DNA of 64,000 nucleotides from Pseudomonas ekonensis (GCF_019145435.1 NZ_JAHSTS010000002.1:1-64000); one strand, 5' to 3'. Numbered from the stretch's first letter, positions 17,755-27,543 are shown. A program made the numbers and translations. Notes: a model not told the origin generated them from the letters alone.

Positions 17755-18924
17755 CTACAGGTACTTCAGCCAGGCGATGTCCTTGCGCCGGGCCTTCAGC
17801 AACGAAAACCGGCGCACCGCCGGGAACAGCGCCACCGCCAGCGCAACCGCCGTCAGCCATACCGCCGCCACGGACGAAAAGCCGAAATGGCTGCCCTGGT
17901 TGAGCCCGAACAGCGCCACCCCGATCAGGTAGAGCAATTTCAGCGCATACAGGTGCAGCAGGTAGAAAAACATCGGCGCCGAACCGAACACCGTCAGCCA
18001 GCGGATCCAGCGCCGCTCCCCGGCGCGTTCGAAGCCGCGCAACAGCAACAGGCCGACGCCCATGGTCAGCGCGATGAACAGCAGCGACGGCGGGTATTTG
18101 GTGATGTTGAAAAAGCTCATCAGGGTTTGCGCAGCGCTGTCGCCGAACGCCCACGGCTTCTCGCCATAGCCGTTGAGCAGGCGCAGCCCGGCGAACCCCA
18201 GCAACCCCGCGGTACCAGCCAGCAGCAGGCAGGACTTGCGCACGGCCGCATCGGCGTCACGGGCGAACCAGGGCCCCAAGGCGTAACCCAGGCCGATCAC
18301 GCCGATCCACGGCAACAGCGGATAGGACGTGCGCAGGCGCAGGCTTTCGCTGACTTCGATCCAGCCTCGGTCATGCAGGATCGCCCAAGGCACGTGCAGT
18401 GCCGATTCCTTGGCGAAGTGCACGCCATCCAGCAGGTTGTGCCCGGCGATGAGCACCAGGCTCAGGGCCAGCAACAGCCAACGGGGCAGCCAGACCAGCA
18501 GCGACAGCGCGATCATGCTCAGGCCGATGGCCCAGATCACTTGCAGGTAGATCACGCTCGGCGGCAGCTGGAAGGTCCAGGCGAAGTTGACCAGGGTGAA
18601 CTCGAGCACCACCAGAAACAGCCCGCGCTTGAACAGAAAGGCGCTGACCGCCGCTTTGCCCGCGTGTTTCTCGCCGAACAGCCAGGCCGACAGCCCGGTC
18701 AGCAGCACGAACACCGGCGCGCACAAGTGCGCCAGGGTACGGCTGAAGAACAGGTCGGGCTCCGTGACGGCGATGTCCATCGGATCGCTGACCTGACGGT
18801 GCAGCAAAAAGGTTTCACGCACGTGATCCAGCAACATGAACAGGATGACCAGGCCCCTGAGCGCGTCGATCGACAGCAGGCGGCCGGTCACCGGCGGGAG
18901 GGTTTGGGAAGCGGTAAAGGTCAT
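17755..18924 (-). CDS. DUF1624/heparan-acetyltransferase-like membrane protein
   Basis: This is a 389-residue integral membrane protein with about 10 hydrophobic helices. The opening RLLSIDALRGLVILFMLLDH is the signature of DUF1624 and related membrane acyltransferases, including the heparan-alpha-glucosaminide N-acetyltransferase group. A function in acylating a surface sugar is possible, but the substrate is unknown. It is convergent with the LysR gene, with only 5 bp between their stops. Confidence 0.82.
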   Translation of the reverse strand: MTFTASQTLPPVTGRLLSIDALRGLVILFMLLDHVRETFLLHRQVSDPMDIAVTEPDLFFSRTLAHLCAPVFVLLTGLSAWLFGEKHAGKAAVSAFLFKRGLFLVVLEFTLVNFAWTFQLPPSVIYLQVIWAIGLSMIALSLLVWLPRWLLLALSLVLIAGHNLLDGVHFAKESALHVPWAILHDRGWIEVSESLRLRTSYPLLPWIGVIGLGYALGPWFARDADAAVRKSCLLLAGTAGLLGFAGLRLLNGYGEKPWAFGDSAAQTLMSFFNITKYPPSLLFIALTMGVGLLLLRGFERAGERRWIRWLTVFGSAPMFFYLLHLYALKLLYLIGVALFGLNQGSHFGFSSVAAVWLTAVALAVALFPAVRRFSLLKARRKDIAWLKYL

Positions 18925-19028
18925 GGCGGTATCGCAATCGAAAGAGAATCCGACCGGGGCCGACAGCGGAGGGCCCCGAATTTGCGTTACTTTATAACAC
19001 TAATGTGTCGATGAACGGCCAGCCGCCC

Positions 19029-22000
19029 TCAAACGGTGCGCAGACGCTCCAGCAGCACTTGCAACGGATGGCGCAGCGCCCGCTCCGACTGGCGCTTGGC
19101 CTGGCTGCGGCACGAATAGCCGGTGGCCAGCGCCTCGCCCCGCTCCGCCGGCGCTTCGACCTGCCGCGCCCAGGACTGTTCGTAGATCACCGCCGAGGTT
19201 GCGCGGTTGCGCGCCTCATGGCCGTAGGTGCCGGACATCCCGCAGCAGCCGGTCGCCTGGGTCGCGAGCTTGAGGCCGACACGTTCGAACACCTGCTCCC
19301 ACTGCCGGGTCGCCGCCGCAGCGTTGGTCTTCTCAGTGCAGTGCGCCAACAGGCGGAAGCCGTCCACCGCCGGCAAACCGCTGCGCTCGGGCATCGCCTT
19401 GAGCAGCCACTCCTGCACCAGCGCCACTTCCGGGCAGCGCTCCATCCCCGGCACCTTGAGGTACTCCTGGCGATAGACCAGGGTCATGGCCGGATCCAGT
19501 CCCACCAACTGCACGCCGAGATCGGCCAACCCGCGCAACTGCCCGGCGTTGCGCAACGCCGCACGGTTGAACGCCGACAGGAAGCCCTGCACATGCAGCG
19601 GCTTGCCGTTGGCGCTGAACGGCGCCAGGTAAACCTGATAGCCCAGGCGCGAGATCAGCTCGACCAGGTCCGCCAGCAGCGGCGCCTCGAAGTAACGGGT
19701 GAACGCATCCTGCACCAGCACCACGCTGCGTTCGCGCTGCGCCTGGGTCAGCGCCGACAGCACCGGCACCGTGGCCGGCTGCACGTGCCAACGACGCATC
19801 GCCCCATGGAAGTCGAAACGGCTGAGCAGCGGCACATCGACCATGCCGCCGAGGCGCTCCAGCATCCGCCGGCTGAACGCCGACCCCATCACACCGTTGT
19901 AGATCAGCGGCACCCGCGCCAGGAACGGCATGCTGTACTCCAGCGAGGCGATCAGGTAATCGCGCAGCGGCCGCAGGTAGCGGGTGTGGTATAGCTCCAG
20001 GAAACGCGAACGGAAGTCCGGCACGTTGATCTTCACCGGGCACTGCCCCGCGCAGGACTTGCACGCCAGGCAACCGGCCATGGCGTCGTACACCTCATGG
20101 GAGAAGTCCGCGCCCTCGCTGCGGCCGTTGCGCCAGCGCTGCAACAGGTTGGCGAAAAACGGCGGCCGGCGCGTGCCTTCAGCCAGCACATCGACCCCGG
20201 CCGCGCCTTGCAGGCGCAGCCATTCGCGGATCAGCGACGCCCGGCCCTTGGGCGATTGCGCACGCTGGCGGGTGGCCTTCCACGACGGGCACATGGCGTC
20301 GTCCGGATCGAAGTTGTAGCAGGCGCCGTTGCCGTTGCAGTGCATCGCCGCGCCGTAGTCCTGCCAGACCTTTTCGTCGATCTGCCGGTCCAGCTCGCCG
20401 CGCAGGGTCACTTCGTCGATCTTCAGCAAGGCGGCGCCGGGGATATCCGGGGTGGCGATCTTGCCGGGGTTGAACTGGTTGAACGGGTCGAACGCCGCCT
20501 TCAGCGCTTGCAGCGCCGGGTACAGGTCGCCGAAGAACGCCGGCGCGTATTCCGAACGCAGGCCCTTGCCGTGCTCGCCCCACAGCAGGCCGCCGTAGCG
20601 TTGGGTCAGCGCGGCCACGCCGTCGGACACCGGGCGCACCAGCGCCGCCTGCTGCGGATCCTTCATGTCGAGGATCGGCCGCACGTGCAGCACGCCGGCA
20701 TCGACGTGGCCGAACATGCCGTATTGCAAATGGTGGCTGTCGAGCAGGTCGCGCAGTTCGGCGATGTACTCGGCCAGGTGCTGCGGCGGCACGGCGGTGT
20801 CCTCGACGAACGGCTGCGGCCGTGCCTCGCCGGCAACGTTGCCGAGCAGGCCCACCGCCCGCTTGCGCATGCCGTAGACCTTGTTCACCGCCGCCTGGCC
20901 CACCGCGAGCGTGTGGCCCAGGCGCTGCACCGTGGCGTCGCTGCCCAGGTGCCCGAGGAAGGCCTCGACCCGGCGTTGCAGGTCGTCCGGGTCATCGCCG
21001 CAGAACTCCACCAGGTTGATGCCCCGGGTCGGCTGGTCGGCGCTTTCCGGAAAGTATTCGGCGACGCCGTGCCAGACGATGTCCTGCATCGCCAGCATCA
21101 GCACTTTGGAGTCCACGGTCTCGATCGACAGCGGCTTGAGCGCCATCAGCGCCCGGGCATCGCGCAGGGCCTCCATGAAGCCGGCGTAGCGGATGTTCAC
21201 CAGCATCGTGTGCTTGGGGATCGGCAGCACGTTGAGCTTGGCTTCCACCACGAACCCCAGCGAGCCCTCGGCGCCGCACAGCACGCTGTTGAGGTTGAAG
21301 CGCCCGTCGGCCTCGCGCAGGTGCGCCAGGTCGTAGCCGGTCAGGCAACGGTTCAGGTCGGGGAAGCGTTCGCGGATCAGCTCGCTCTGTTCGTCGATGA
21401 TCTGCCGCGCGCAACGGTAGACCTCGCCGACGCGATCCTGGCGGGCGCACTGCTCGGCCAACTGCGGCTCTGCCAACGGATGCCCGTGCAGGCGCTCGCC
21501 GCCGCGCAGCACCATGTGCAGTTCCAGCACGTGGTCGCGGGTCTTGCCGTAGGTGCAGCTGCCCTGACCGCTGGCGTCGGTGTTGATCATCCCGCCGACG
21601 GTGGCGCGGTTGGAGGTGGACAGTTCCGGGGCGAAAAACAGCCCGGAGGCCTTGAGCGCGGCGTTGAGCTGGTCTTTCACCACGCCCGCCTGCACCCGCA
21701 CCCAGCGCTGCTCCACGTTGATCTCAAGGATGCGGTTCATGTGCCGCGACAGGTCGACGACGAGGCCGTCGGTCAGCGACTGGCCGTTGGTGCCGGTGCC
21801 GCCGCCCCGTGGCGTCACCACCACCTGGCGATGGGCAGGTTCGGCGATCAACCGCGCCAGCAGCGCCACATCATCGGCATCCCGAGGGAACACCGCCGCC
21901 TGCGGCAAGCGCTGGTAGATCGAGTTGTCGGTGGCCAGCACCACGCGGCTGGCGTAGTCGGCGCTGATTTCGCCCTTGAAGCCCTGATCCTTCAGGGCCT

Positions 22001-22058
22001 GAAGGAATCGTTGGTAATCGGCGTTCAAGGCGGCGACAGGCGACAGCTGGGCAATCAT
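19029..22058 (-). CDS. ydiJ: FAD/4Fe-4S dehydrogenase, YdiJ type
   Basis: This is a roughly 1009-residue fusion of an FAD-linked oxidase (TPRGGGTGTNGQSL near residue 83), a 4Fe-4S ferredoxin segment (CLACKSCAGQC near residue 660) and a C-terminal CCG-type domain ending near GCCGMSGTYGHEARN. This matches E. coli YdiJ, reported as a D-2-hydroxyglutarate dehydrogenase. The start MIAQLSPVAAL fits YdiJ; an ATG 12 nt upstream (MPRP) is an alternative. The divergent LysR gene at 22216 may control it. Confidence 0.87.
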   Translation of the reverse strand: MIAQLSPVAALNADYQRFLQALKDQGFKGEISADYASRVVLATDNSIYQRLPQAAVFPRDADDVALLARLIAEPAHRQVVVTPRGGGTGTNGQSLTDGLVVDLSRHMNRILEINVEQRWVRVQAGVVKDQLNAALKASGLFFAPELSTSNRATVGGMINTDASGQGSCTYGKTRDHVLELHMVLRGGERLHGHPLAEPQLAEQCARQDRVGEVYRCARQIIDEQSELIRERFPDLNRCLTGYDLAHLREADGRFNLNSVLCGAEGSLGFVVEAKLNVLPIPKHTMLVNIRYAGFMEALRDARALMALKPLSIETVDSKVLMLAMQDIVWHGVAEYFPESADQPTRGINLVEFCGDDPDDLQRRVEAFLGHLGSDATVQRLGHTLAVGQAAVNKVYGMRKRAVGLLGNVAGEARPQPFVEDTAVPPQHLAEYIAELRDLLDSHHLQYGMFGHVDAGVLHVRPILDMKDPQQAALVRPVSDGVAALTQRYGGLLWGEHGKGLRSEYAPAFFGDLYPALQALKAAFDPFNQFNPGKIATPDIPGAALLKIDEVTLRGELDRQIDEKVWQDYGAAMHCNGNGACYNFDPDDAMCPSWKATRQRAQSPKGRASLIREWLRLQGAAGVDVLAEGTRRPPFFANLLQRWRNGRSEGADFSHEVYDAMAGCLACKSCAGQCPVKINVPDFRSRFLELYHTRYLRPLRDYLIASLEYSMPFLARVPLIYNGVMGSAFSRRMLERLGGMVDVPLLSRFDFHGAMRRWHVQPATVPVLSALTQAQRERSVVLVQDAFTRYFEAPLLADLVELISRLGYQVYLAPFSANGKPLHVQGFLSAFNRAALRNAGQLRGLADLGVQLVGLDPAMTLVYRQEYLKVPGMERCPEVALVQEWLLKAMPERSGLPAVDGFRLLAHCTEKTNAAAATRQWEQVFERVGLKLATQATGCCGMSGTYGHEARNRATSAVIYEQSWARQVEAPAERGEALATGYSCRSQAKRQSERALRHPLQVLLERLRTV

Positions 22059-22215
22059 GGGTCGGGGCATCTCGGTCAGAAAAGGCGTTGTGGCGGTAAA
22101 CACTTGTAGGCAACGAATGATTGCGTCAGGCTCCGCCATCTCATGGCGCCCATGTTCATTGCAGAGGCGGTCTGCGACAAACGTAAATTCGACCCGACTT
22201 TAATGACCAAAACGA

Positions 22216-23100
22216 ATGAATCCGCGAACCCTCACCCCCTCGATGTCGTTGCTGCTGGCCTTTGAGGCCGCCGCCCGCCACGAAAGCTACACCCGCGCCG
22301 CCCATGAGCTGTCGCTGACCCAGAGCGCGGTCAGCCGTCAGGTGCAGATCCTGGAAAAGATGCTCGGCATGCGCCTGTTCACCCGCGAAGGCCGGCGGGT
22401 GATCCTCACCGACGTCGGGCGCATGTACCAGCGCGAGCTGGCCGAAGCCCTCGGCCAGATCCGCAGCGCCACCTTGCAGGCCATGGCGTTCGGCTCCGGC
22501 ATCCACAGCCTGCGGCTGGCGACGCTGCCGACCTTCGGCTCGAAATGGCTGCTGCCGCGCCTGAAGGACTTCTACACCGCCCACCCCGGCATGACCGTGC
22601 ACCTGCATTCGCGCATCGAAGCCATCGACTTCGACACCAGCGAGATCGACGCGGCGATCTGCGTCGGCGGCGGCGACTGGCCGGGCCTGACGGCCCATCG
22701 CCTGCACACCGAAGAACTGGTGGCCATCGCCAGTGCGCAACTGACCGAAACCGAACGCCAGGCCGCCGAGCGGCAGATCGCCGACCAACTGCTGCTCAAT
22801 GTCAGCAGCAACGCCCAGGCCTGGGCCGAATGGTTCAGCCATCACGCGCTGCCCCACCGCCGCATGCGCATCGGCCCGAGCTTCGAGATGACCTCGCACC
22901 TGATCCAAGCCGTGCGCGCCAACATCGGCGTCGGCCTGGTGCCCAGGATCCTGGTGGAGGACGAACTGCAGAACGGCGAGCTGCTGCAACTGGGCGAACC
23001 GATCACCAGCCGCCGCAGCTACTACCTGGTGTACCCGGCGCGCAACGAATCGCTGCCGTCGCTGAAGGCGTTCCGGGACTGGCTGGTGCAGACGCTCTGA
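22216..23100 (+). CDS. LysR-family regulator, GcvA-like
   Basis: This 294-residue protein has the GcvA-group layout: MSLLLAFEAAARHESYTRAA at the start, HTH within residues 20-45, then an effector domain. It lies 157 bp from the divergent YdiJ-type gene and convergent with the glucarate dehydratase-like gene. The first of these is the more likely target. No good Shine-Dalgarno precedes the ATG. Confidence 0.86.
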   Translation: MNPRTLTPSMSLLLAFEAAARHESYTRAAHELSLTQSAVSRQVQILEKMLGMRLFTREGRRVILTDVGRMYQRELAEALGQIRSATLQAMAFGSGIHSLRLATLPTFGSKWLLPRLKDFYTAHPGMTVHLHSRIEAIDFDTSEIDAAICVGGGDWPGLTAHRLHTEELVAIASAQLTETERQAAERQIADQLLLNVSSNAQAWAEWFSHHALPHRRMRIGPSFEMTSHLIQAVRANIGVGLVPRILVEDELQNGELLQLGEPITSRRSYYLVYPARNESLPSLKAFRDWLVQTL

Positions 23101-23130
23101 AGCGGGAAACGCTTTCGCGGCCAAGCGTCC

Positions 23131-24405
23131 TCAGAACCTTGGCTTGACCGCTTTCCAGTCCGGCTTGTACCGCTGCATTTGCCGCACATCGTCACGCTGG
23201 CGGATCCCGCAGGTCAGGTATTGGTCATGCAGCTTGCCCAGTTGCGCGTAATCGAGCTCGACGCCCAGCCCCGCCGCACGGGTGATCTTCACGCAGCCCC
23301 CGACGATCGGCAGCTTGCCGCCCTTGATCACCTCCTCGTCCGGCGCTTGCCATGGATAGTGGGTGTCGCAGGCGTAATCGAGGTTCGGCACCGATGCGGC
23401 CACATGGGCCATGGCCATCAGGCTGATGCCCAAGTGCGAGTTGGAGTGCATCGACACGCCGAGGCCAAAGGTGTCGCACATCTTCGCCAGGGTCTGGGTG
23501 TCGCGCAGGCCGCCCCAGTAATGGTGGTCGGCAAGCACGATCTGCACGCTGTTCCGCTCGACGCTGCGGCGGAACTCGTCGAAATCGGTGACCACCATGT
23601 TGGTCGCCAGCGGCAGGCCGGTGCGTTTGTGCAGCTCGGCCATGCCGTCGAGGCCCGGGGTCGGATCCTCGTAGTACTGCAGATCGTCGCCGAGCAGCTC
23701 GGCCATGCGGATGGACGTTTCCAGCGACCAGTTGCCGTTGGGGTCGATGCGCAGCGGCAGGCCGGGAAACGCTCTCTTCAGCGCCTTGATGCACGCCACT
23801 TCGTGCTCCGGCGGCAAGGTGCCGGCCTTGAGCTTGATGCTCTTGAAGCCGTAGGCCTCGATCATCCGCGCTGCCTGGGCGACGATCTGCTGTTCGCTCA
23901 GCGCCTCGCCCCAGTCGTCCGGCTTGTAGGGCGAGTCCACGTGCTGCGCGTACTTGAAGAACAGGTAGGCGCTGAACGGCACCTCATCGCGCAACGCACC
24001 GCCCAACAGATCCACCAACGGCACGTTCAGGTAGCGCGCCTGCAAGTCGAGAAACGCCACTTCGAACGCCGAGTAGGCGTTACTCACCGCTTTGCTGGCG
24101 TGGGAGCCGGGGGCCAGTTCGGCGCCGGCCACGCTGGCGGGTTTGTTCGCGGCGACGGTGGCCTGCACGATACGGCGCAACTGATTGAGGTTGAACGGGT
24201 CGAGGCCGATCAACTGCGCCTGCAACTGCTGCTGGATCGCCAGCGCCGGGGCGTCGCCGTAGCTTTCGCCCAGGCCGATGTAGCCGTTGTCGCTCTCGAT
24301 CTCGATGATCGAACGCAGCGCGAAGGGTTCGTGGATGCCGCTGGCGTTGAGCAGCGGCGGATCGCGGAAGGCAATCGGGGTGACGGTCACGCGGGTGATT
24401 TTCAA
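23131..24405 (-). CDS. gudD: glucarate dehydratase family protein
   Basis: This is an enolase-superfamily acid-sugar dehydratase of 424 residues, close to GlucD. Active-site residues fit: KLK with K191/K193, D221 and N223 in RIDPNGNW, E246 in YYEDPTP, N269 in ATNMVV and H320 in MHSNSH. GlucD turns D-glucarate or L-idarate into 5-keto-4-deoxyglucarate. The start codon is TTG at 24405, preceded by CAGGAG. It lies in an operon behind an MFS permease. Downstream steps (KDG aldolase or dehydratase) are not in the window. Confidence 0.87.
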   Translation of the reverse strand: MKITRVTVTPIAFRDPPLLNASGIHEPFALRSIIEIESDNGYIGLGESYGDAPALAIQQQLQAQLIGLDPFNLNQLRRIVQATVAANKPASVAGAELAPGSHASKAVSNAYSAFEVAFLDLQARYLNVPLVDLLGGALRDEVPFSAYLFFKYAQHVDSPYKPDDWGEALSEQQIVAQAARMIEAYGFKSIKLKAGTLPPEHEVACIKALKRAFPGLPLRIDPNGNWSLETSIRMAELLGDDLQYYEDPTPGLDGMAELHKRTGLPLATNMVVTDFDEFRRSVERNSVQIVLADHHYWGGLRDTQTLAKMCDTFGLGVSMHSNSHLGISLMAMAHVAASVPNLDYACDTHYPWQAPDEEVIKGGKLPIVGGCVKITRAAGLGVELDYAQLGKLHDQYLTCGIRQRDDVRQMQRYKPDWKAVKPRF

Positions 24406-24429
24406 GGGAACGCTCCTGCTGGATCGGAT

Positions 24430-25797
24430 TCAGTGGCTGGCAGCCGTTTTCGTCGCCGTCGCGACGGCGGTGTCACGGCCAGGCTTTGCCGGGGTTTGGC
24501 CCTTGGCGCCGGGTGCCATGCGGGCGAAGAAGATCACCACCGCCGCCACCAGCGAAGTGGCGGCCAGGCCGTACAGGCCGCCCTCGATGGAGCCGGTGGT
24601 CTGCTCAAGAAAACCGAAGGCGGTCGGCGCAACGAAACCGCCCAGGTTGCCGATGGAGTTGATCAGCGCGATCACCGCCGCCGCGATGCGCGCATCCAGA
24701 TAACTCTGCGGAATCGGCCAGAACAGCGCCGACGCAGCCTTGAAACCGATGGCGGCAAAACAGATGGCGACGAAGGCGAACACCGGTCCGCCGGTGGTGG
24801 AAACGAACATGCCGACCGCCGCGATCACCAGGGTCAACGCCACCCAGGCCTGCTGGAATTTCCATTTGCCGGCCAGCGCGGCAAAGCCGTACATCGCCGC
24901 GATGGAGATGATCCACGGGATCGAATTGAGCAGGCCGACCTGGAAGTCGCCCAGGTTGCCCATCTTCTTGATCATGCTCGGCAGCCAGAAGGTCGCGCCG
25001 TAGATGGTCAGGGCGATGGAGAAATAGATGAAGCAGAACAGCGCGATCTGCCGGTCCGCCAACAGCTTGAACACCGATGGTTTCACCGTTTGGGCCGTTT
25101 CCCGGGCCCGCTGCTCGTCGGCGATCGCCGCCACCAGCGCTTCGCGCTCTTCTTCGCTCAGCCACCGGGCCTGGCGCGGGTGCGATTGCAGCCAGAACCA
25201 GACGAACCCGCAGAGCACCACCGACGCGGCCCCTTCGATGAGGAACATCCACTGCCAGCCGTGCAGGCCCATTGCGCTGATGTGCAGCAGCGCCCCGGAC
25301 ACCGGCCCGGAAATCACCGACGCAATCGCCGAGCCGCTGAGGAACACCGCCATGGTCTTGCCTCGCTCGGACGCCGGCAGCCACTGGGTGAAGTAGTAGA
25401 TGATCCCCGGAAAAAAACCGGCCTCGGCGGCGCCGAGGATGAAGCGCAGCACGTAGAAACTGATCTCGCCCTGCACGAACGCCATGGCCATGGCGGCGGC
25501 GCCCCAGGTGAACATGATCCGCGTCAGCCAGGCGCGGGCGCCGTAGCGCTGCAGGAGCATGTTGGACGGCACTTCGAACAGGGCGTAGCCGATGAAGAAC
25601 AGCCCGGCGCCCAGCCCATAGGCGGCCGCGCCGATGCCCAGGTCGGTTTCCAGGTGGCTGCGCACGAAGCCGATGTTGACCCGGTCGATGTAGTTGACGA
25701 TGAACATCACCACGAACAGCGGCAGCACATGGCGCTTGACCTTGGCGGCGGCCCGGGCGAGGACAGTGATGTCCGGCGGACTCTGGAGGGTATTCAA
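24430..25797 (-). CDS. MFS transporter, anion:cation symporter (glucarate/hexuronate type)
   Basis: This is a 12-helix MFS protein of the ACS group (about 455 residues; MFIVNYIDRVNIGFV in helix 1, PGIIYYFTQWLPASERGK in the central part). It probably imports the sugar acid used by the adjacent dehydratase. The open frame has an ATG at 25815 with no ribosome site; a TTG at 25797 has GGGAG 7 nt upstream and is preferred here. A CA motif overlaps the ATG, which would then be leader. A divergent LysR gene lies 117 bp away. Confidence 0.86.
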   Translation of the reverse strand: MNTLQSPPDITVLARAAAKVKRHVLPLFVVMFIVNYIDRVNIGFVRSHLETDLGIGAAAYGLGAGLFFIGYALFEVPSNMLLQRYGARAWLTRIMFTWGAAAMAMAFVQGEISFYVLRFILGAAEAGFFPGIIYYFTQWLPASERGKTMAVFLSGSAIASVISGPVSGALLHISAMGLHGWQWMFLIEGAASVVLCGFVWFWLQSHPRQARWLSEEEREALVAAIADEQRARETAQTVKPSVFKLLADRQIALFCFIYFSIALTIYGATFWLPSMIKKMGNLGDFQVGLLNSIPWIISIAAMYGFAALAGKWKFQQAWVALTLVIAAVGMFVSTTGGPVFAFVAICFAAIGFKAASALFWPIPQSYLDARIAAAVIALINSIGNLGGFVAPTAFGFLEQTTGSIEGGLYGLAATSLVAAVVIFFARMAPGAKGQTPAKPGRDTAVATATKTAASH

Positions 25798-25814
25798 GGG
25801 GCGACTCCCGATCA

Positions 25815-25822
25815 TTGTTTTT
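25815..25822 (-). promoter_or_regulatory. CA-like motif upstream of the ACS permease
   Basis: On the mRNA strand the sequence is AAAAACAA inside an A-run, matching AANAANAA and lying 18 nt before the preferred TTG start. Low-complexity A-runs weaken the call. Confidence 0.4.
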
Positions 25823-25914
25823 TTAGGGAAGCTTGAGGCACAGGCCGATCATGGACGCCGGTATTGATCCCGTCTAATCTAACTTGGCACTTGATTGATA
25901 CCCGGATTGGATCA

Positions 25915-26826
25915 ATGTTCGAACTGACCCAGCTGCGCTGCTTCACCACCGTCGCCACCGAACTGAATTTCCGCCGCGCCGCCGAACGGCTGAACATGAC
26001 CCAGCCGCCGCTGAGCCGGCAGATCCAGCTGCTGGAGCATCACCTGGGCGTCGAACTGTTCACCCGCAACACCCGCAGCGTGGCGCTCACCGCCGCCGGC
26101 CGGGCGTTCTTCATCGAAGCGCAGAACCTGCTGGAGCGCGCCCAGCAGGCGGCCGTCACCGCCCGACGCTTCGCCGAGGGCGACATCGGTTCGGTCAACA
26201 TCAGCTTCGTCGGCAGCGCCGTGTATGAGTTTTTGCCCAAGGTCATCGCCGAGGCGCGGCTGAACCAGCCCCAGGTGAAAATCGACCTGACGGAAATGAA
26301 CACCTACCAGCAGCACGAAGCCTTGCGCGCCCGACGCATTGACCTGGGCATCGTCCGCGCACCGCTGCTGGAACCGGGCTACGCCACCGAATGCCTGGTG
26401 CGCGAACCGTTCGTGCTGGCCGTGCCGAACGGCCATCGCCTGGCGGAGGCGGCTGAGGTGTCAGTCAGCGACCTCGACGGCCAGCCGTTCCTGATGTATT
26501 CCCACGCCGCCTACCCGCCGTTCAACGAACTGCTGACCGGCACCCTGCGCTCGGCCAGGGTCGCTCCGGATTACGTGCAATGGCTGGGGTCTTCGCTGAC
26601 CATCCTGGCGCTGGTCAACGCCGGCATGGGCCTGGCCCTGGTGCCGCGTTGCGCCACCAGCGTGGTGTTCAGGAATGTGGTGTTCCGCGAGATCGACCTG
26701 GGTGACGGGGTGCAGAGCGAGCTGCACCTGATCTGGCGGGAGAACAACGACAACCCGGCGTTTGCGATGCTGCTGGAGGGCATTCGCCGGGCGGTGAAGG
26801 AAGGTTGGGGGCTGATCAGCGCTTGA
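25915..26826 (+). CDS. LysR-family regulator, BenM/CatR-like
   Basis: This 303-residue protein starts MFELTQLRCFTTVATELNF; the HTH contains RRAAERLNMTQPPLSRQ, typical of the BenM/CatR/YnfL subgroup. It is divergent from the sugar-acid permease and dehydratase genes, so it probably controls them. The subgroup resemblance to CatR was considered, but the position far from catBC argues against a role there. Its 3' end overlaps a convergent 41-codon gene by 11 bp. Confidence 0.87.
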   Translation: MFELTQLRCFTTVATELNFRRAAERLNMTQPPLSRQIQLLEHHLGVELFTRNTRSVALTAAGRAFFIEAQNLLERAQQAAVTARRFAEGDIGSVNISFVGSAVYEFLPKVIAEARLNQPQVKIDLTEMNTYQQHEALRARRIDLGIVRAPLLEPGYATECLVREPFVLAVPNGHRLAEAAEVSVSDLDGQPFLMYSHAAYPPFNELLTGTLRSARVAPDYVQWLGSSLTILALVNAGMGLALVPRCATSVVFRNVVFREIDLGDGVQSELHLIWRENNDNPAFAMLLEGIRRAVKEGWGLISA

Positions 26827-26941
26827 GCGGCGGTGGCGCCTTGGGCCCCTTCACCAGCGGTTTCTCCAGCATCTTTCCGTCCGGCCCGTAGAACAGGCGC
26901 ACGATATGGGGCGGCATGGGTTGTGGTGCTCTGGCGGTCAT
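26816..26941 (-). CDS. 41-residue conserved-looking small protein, coupled to DUF6338 gene
   Basis: This frame encodes a proline- and lysine-rich basic peptide (MTARAPQPMPPHIVRLFYGP, then DGKMLEKPLVKGPKAPPPLK). Its ATG overlaps the stop of the DUF6338 gene as ATGA, and AGAGGG lies 6 nt before the start. There is no membrane segment or signal peptide. The coupled start and clean ribosome site argue that it is real; its function is unknown. Confidence 0.6.
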   Translation of the reverse strand: MTARAPQPMPPHIVRLFYGPDGKMLEKPLVKGPKAPPPLKR

Positions 26942-27543
26942 GATGAACCCTCTGATTTCGGGTTGAACTCAACCCACTTAACTTTCGCGGAATCTATCAG
27001 CAAGAACTCGGCGCCAAAAGGCACCTCAGTGCCATCATCGTTCAGCCAACAGGGTGATTGCATCAGGAACTGCCCGCTGCTCGACTCCGGCGGCCACTCG
27101 ACGGGCCAGCCTAGGACGCGCCTTTCGTCATGCAGATGCAAGGTGATGAGCCGGTCAAACTGCACGAATGCCCTGAACCATTCACTCGGGTAAGAAGATT
27201 GTTTCGTCACGTTTCTGCTGCGCAGCCAGCCGTGCAACCGGTCATTGGTGGTCAGGCAACAGGCGAACAACCCAAGCACCAGCGACACGGCAAACGCCCA
27301 GAACGCCTGCGCCCCGCCATCCCATTTTCCTACGGAAAAGCCCCACGCCCCCACCCACCGGCAGACGGCGCCAATGCCCGTCACCATACCGTGAATCACA
27401 AACGTGAAGATCAGCGCCTGCACGATCTGCCCGAACGTGTCGGGCCGCCTGAACGCCGTGAGGGTGTAGAACACCCAGGTCGAGACGAACCCGGGGATCA
27501 GGTACTGCAACAACGGAATCACTTCCTTCACCAGATCATCCAT
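26938..27543 (-). CDS. DUF6338 family membrane protein
   Basis: This is a 201-residue protein with three hydrophobic segments in the first 100 residues (YLIPGFVSTWVFYTLTAF; ALIFTFVIHGMVTGIGAV; FWAFAVSLVLGLFACC), then a soluble C-terminal domain. This fits DUF6338, a family of unknown function. Its stop overlaps the start of the 41-residue gene. Codon use is somewhat less GC-biased than in the neighbours. Confidence 0.75.
   Translation of the reverse strand: MDDLVKEVIPLLQYLIPGFVSTWVFYTLTAFRRPDTFGQIVQALIFTFVIHGMVTGIGAVCRWVGAWGFSVGKWDGGAQAFWAFAVSLVLGLFACCLTTNDRLHGWLRSRNVTKQSSYPSEWFRAFVQFDRLITLHLHDERRVLGWPVEWPPESSSGQFLMQSPCWLNDDGTEVPFGAEFLLIDSAKVKWVEFNPKSEGSS

Noticed and set aside
20097..22109. 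670-codon plus-strand frame opposite the YdiJ-type gene
   Set aside because: It is a shadow of the dehydrogenase; the composition is typical of antisense GC-rich frames.
25915..26826. CatR or BenM regulator for the ben-cat genes
   Set aside because: It resembles that subgroup, but it is 20 kb away and divergent from a sugar-acid permease, which is the more likely target.
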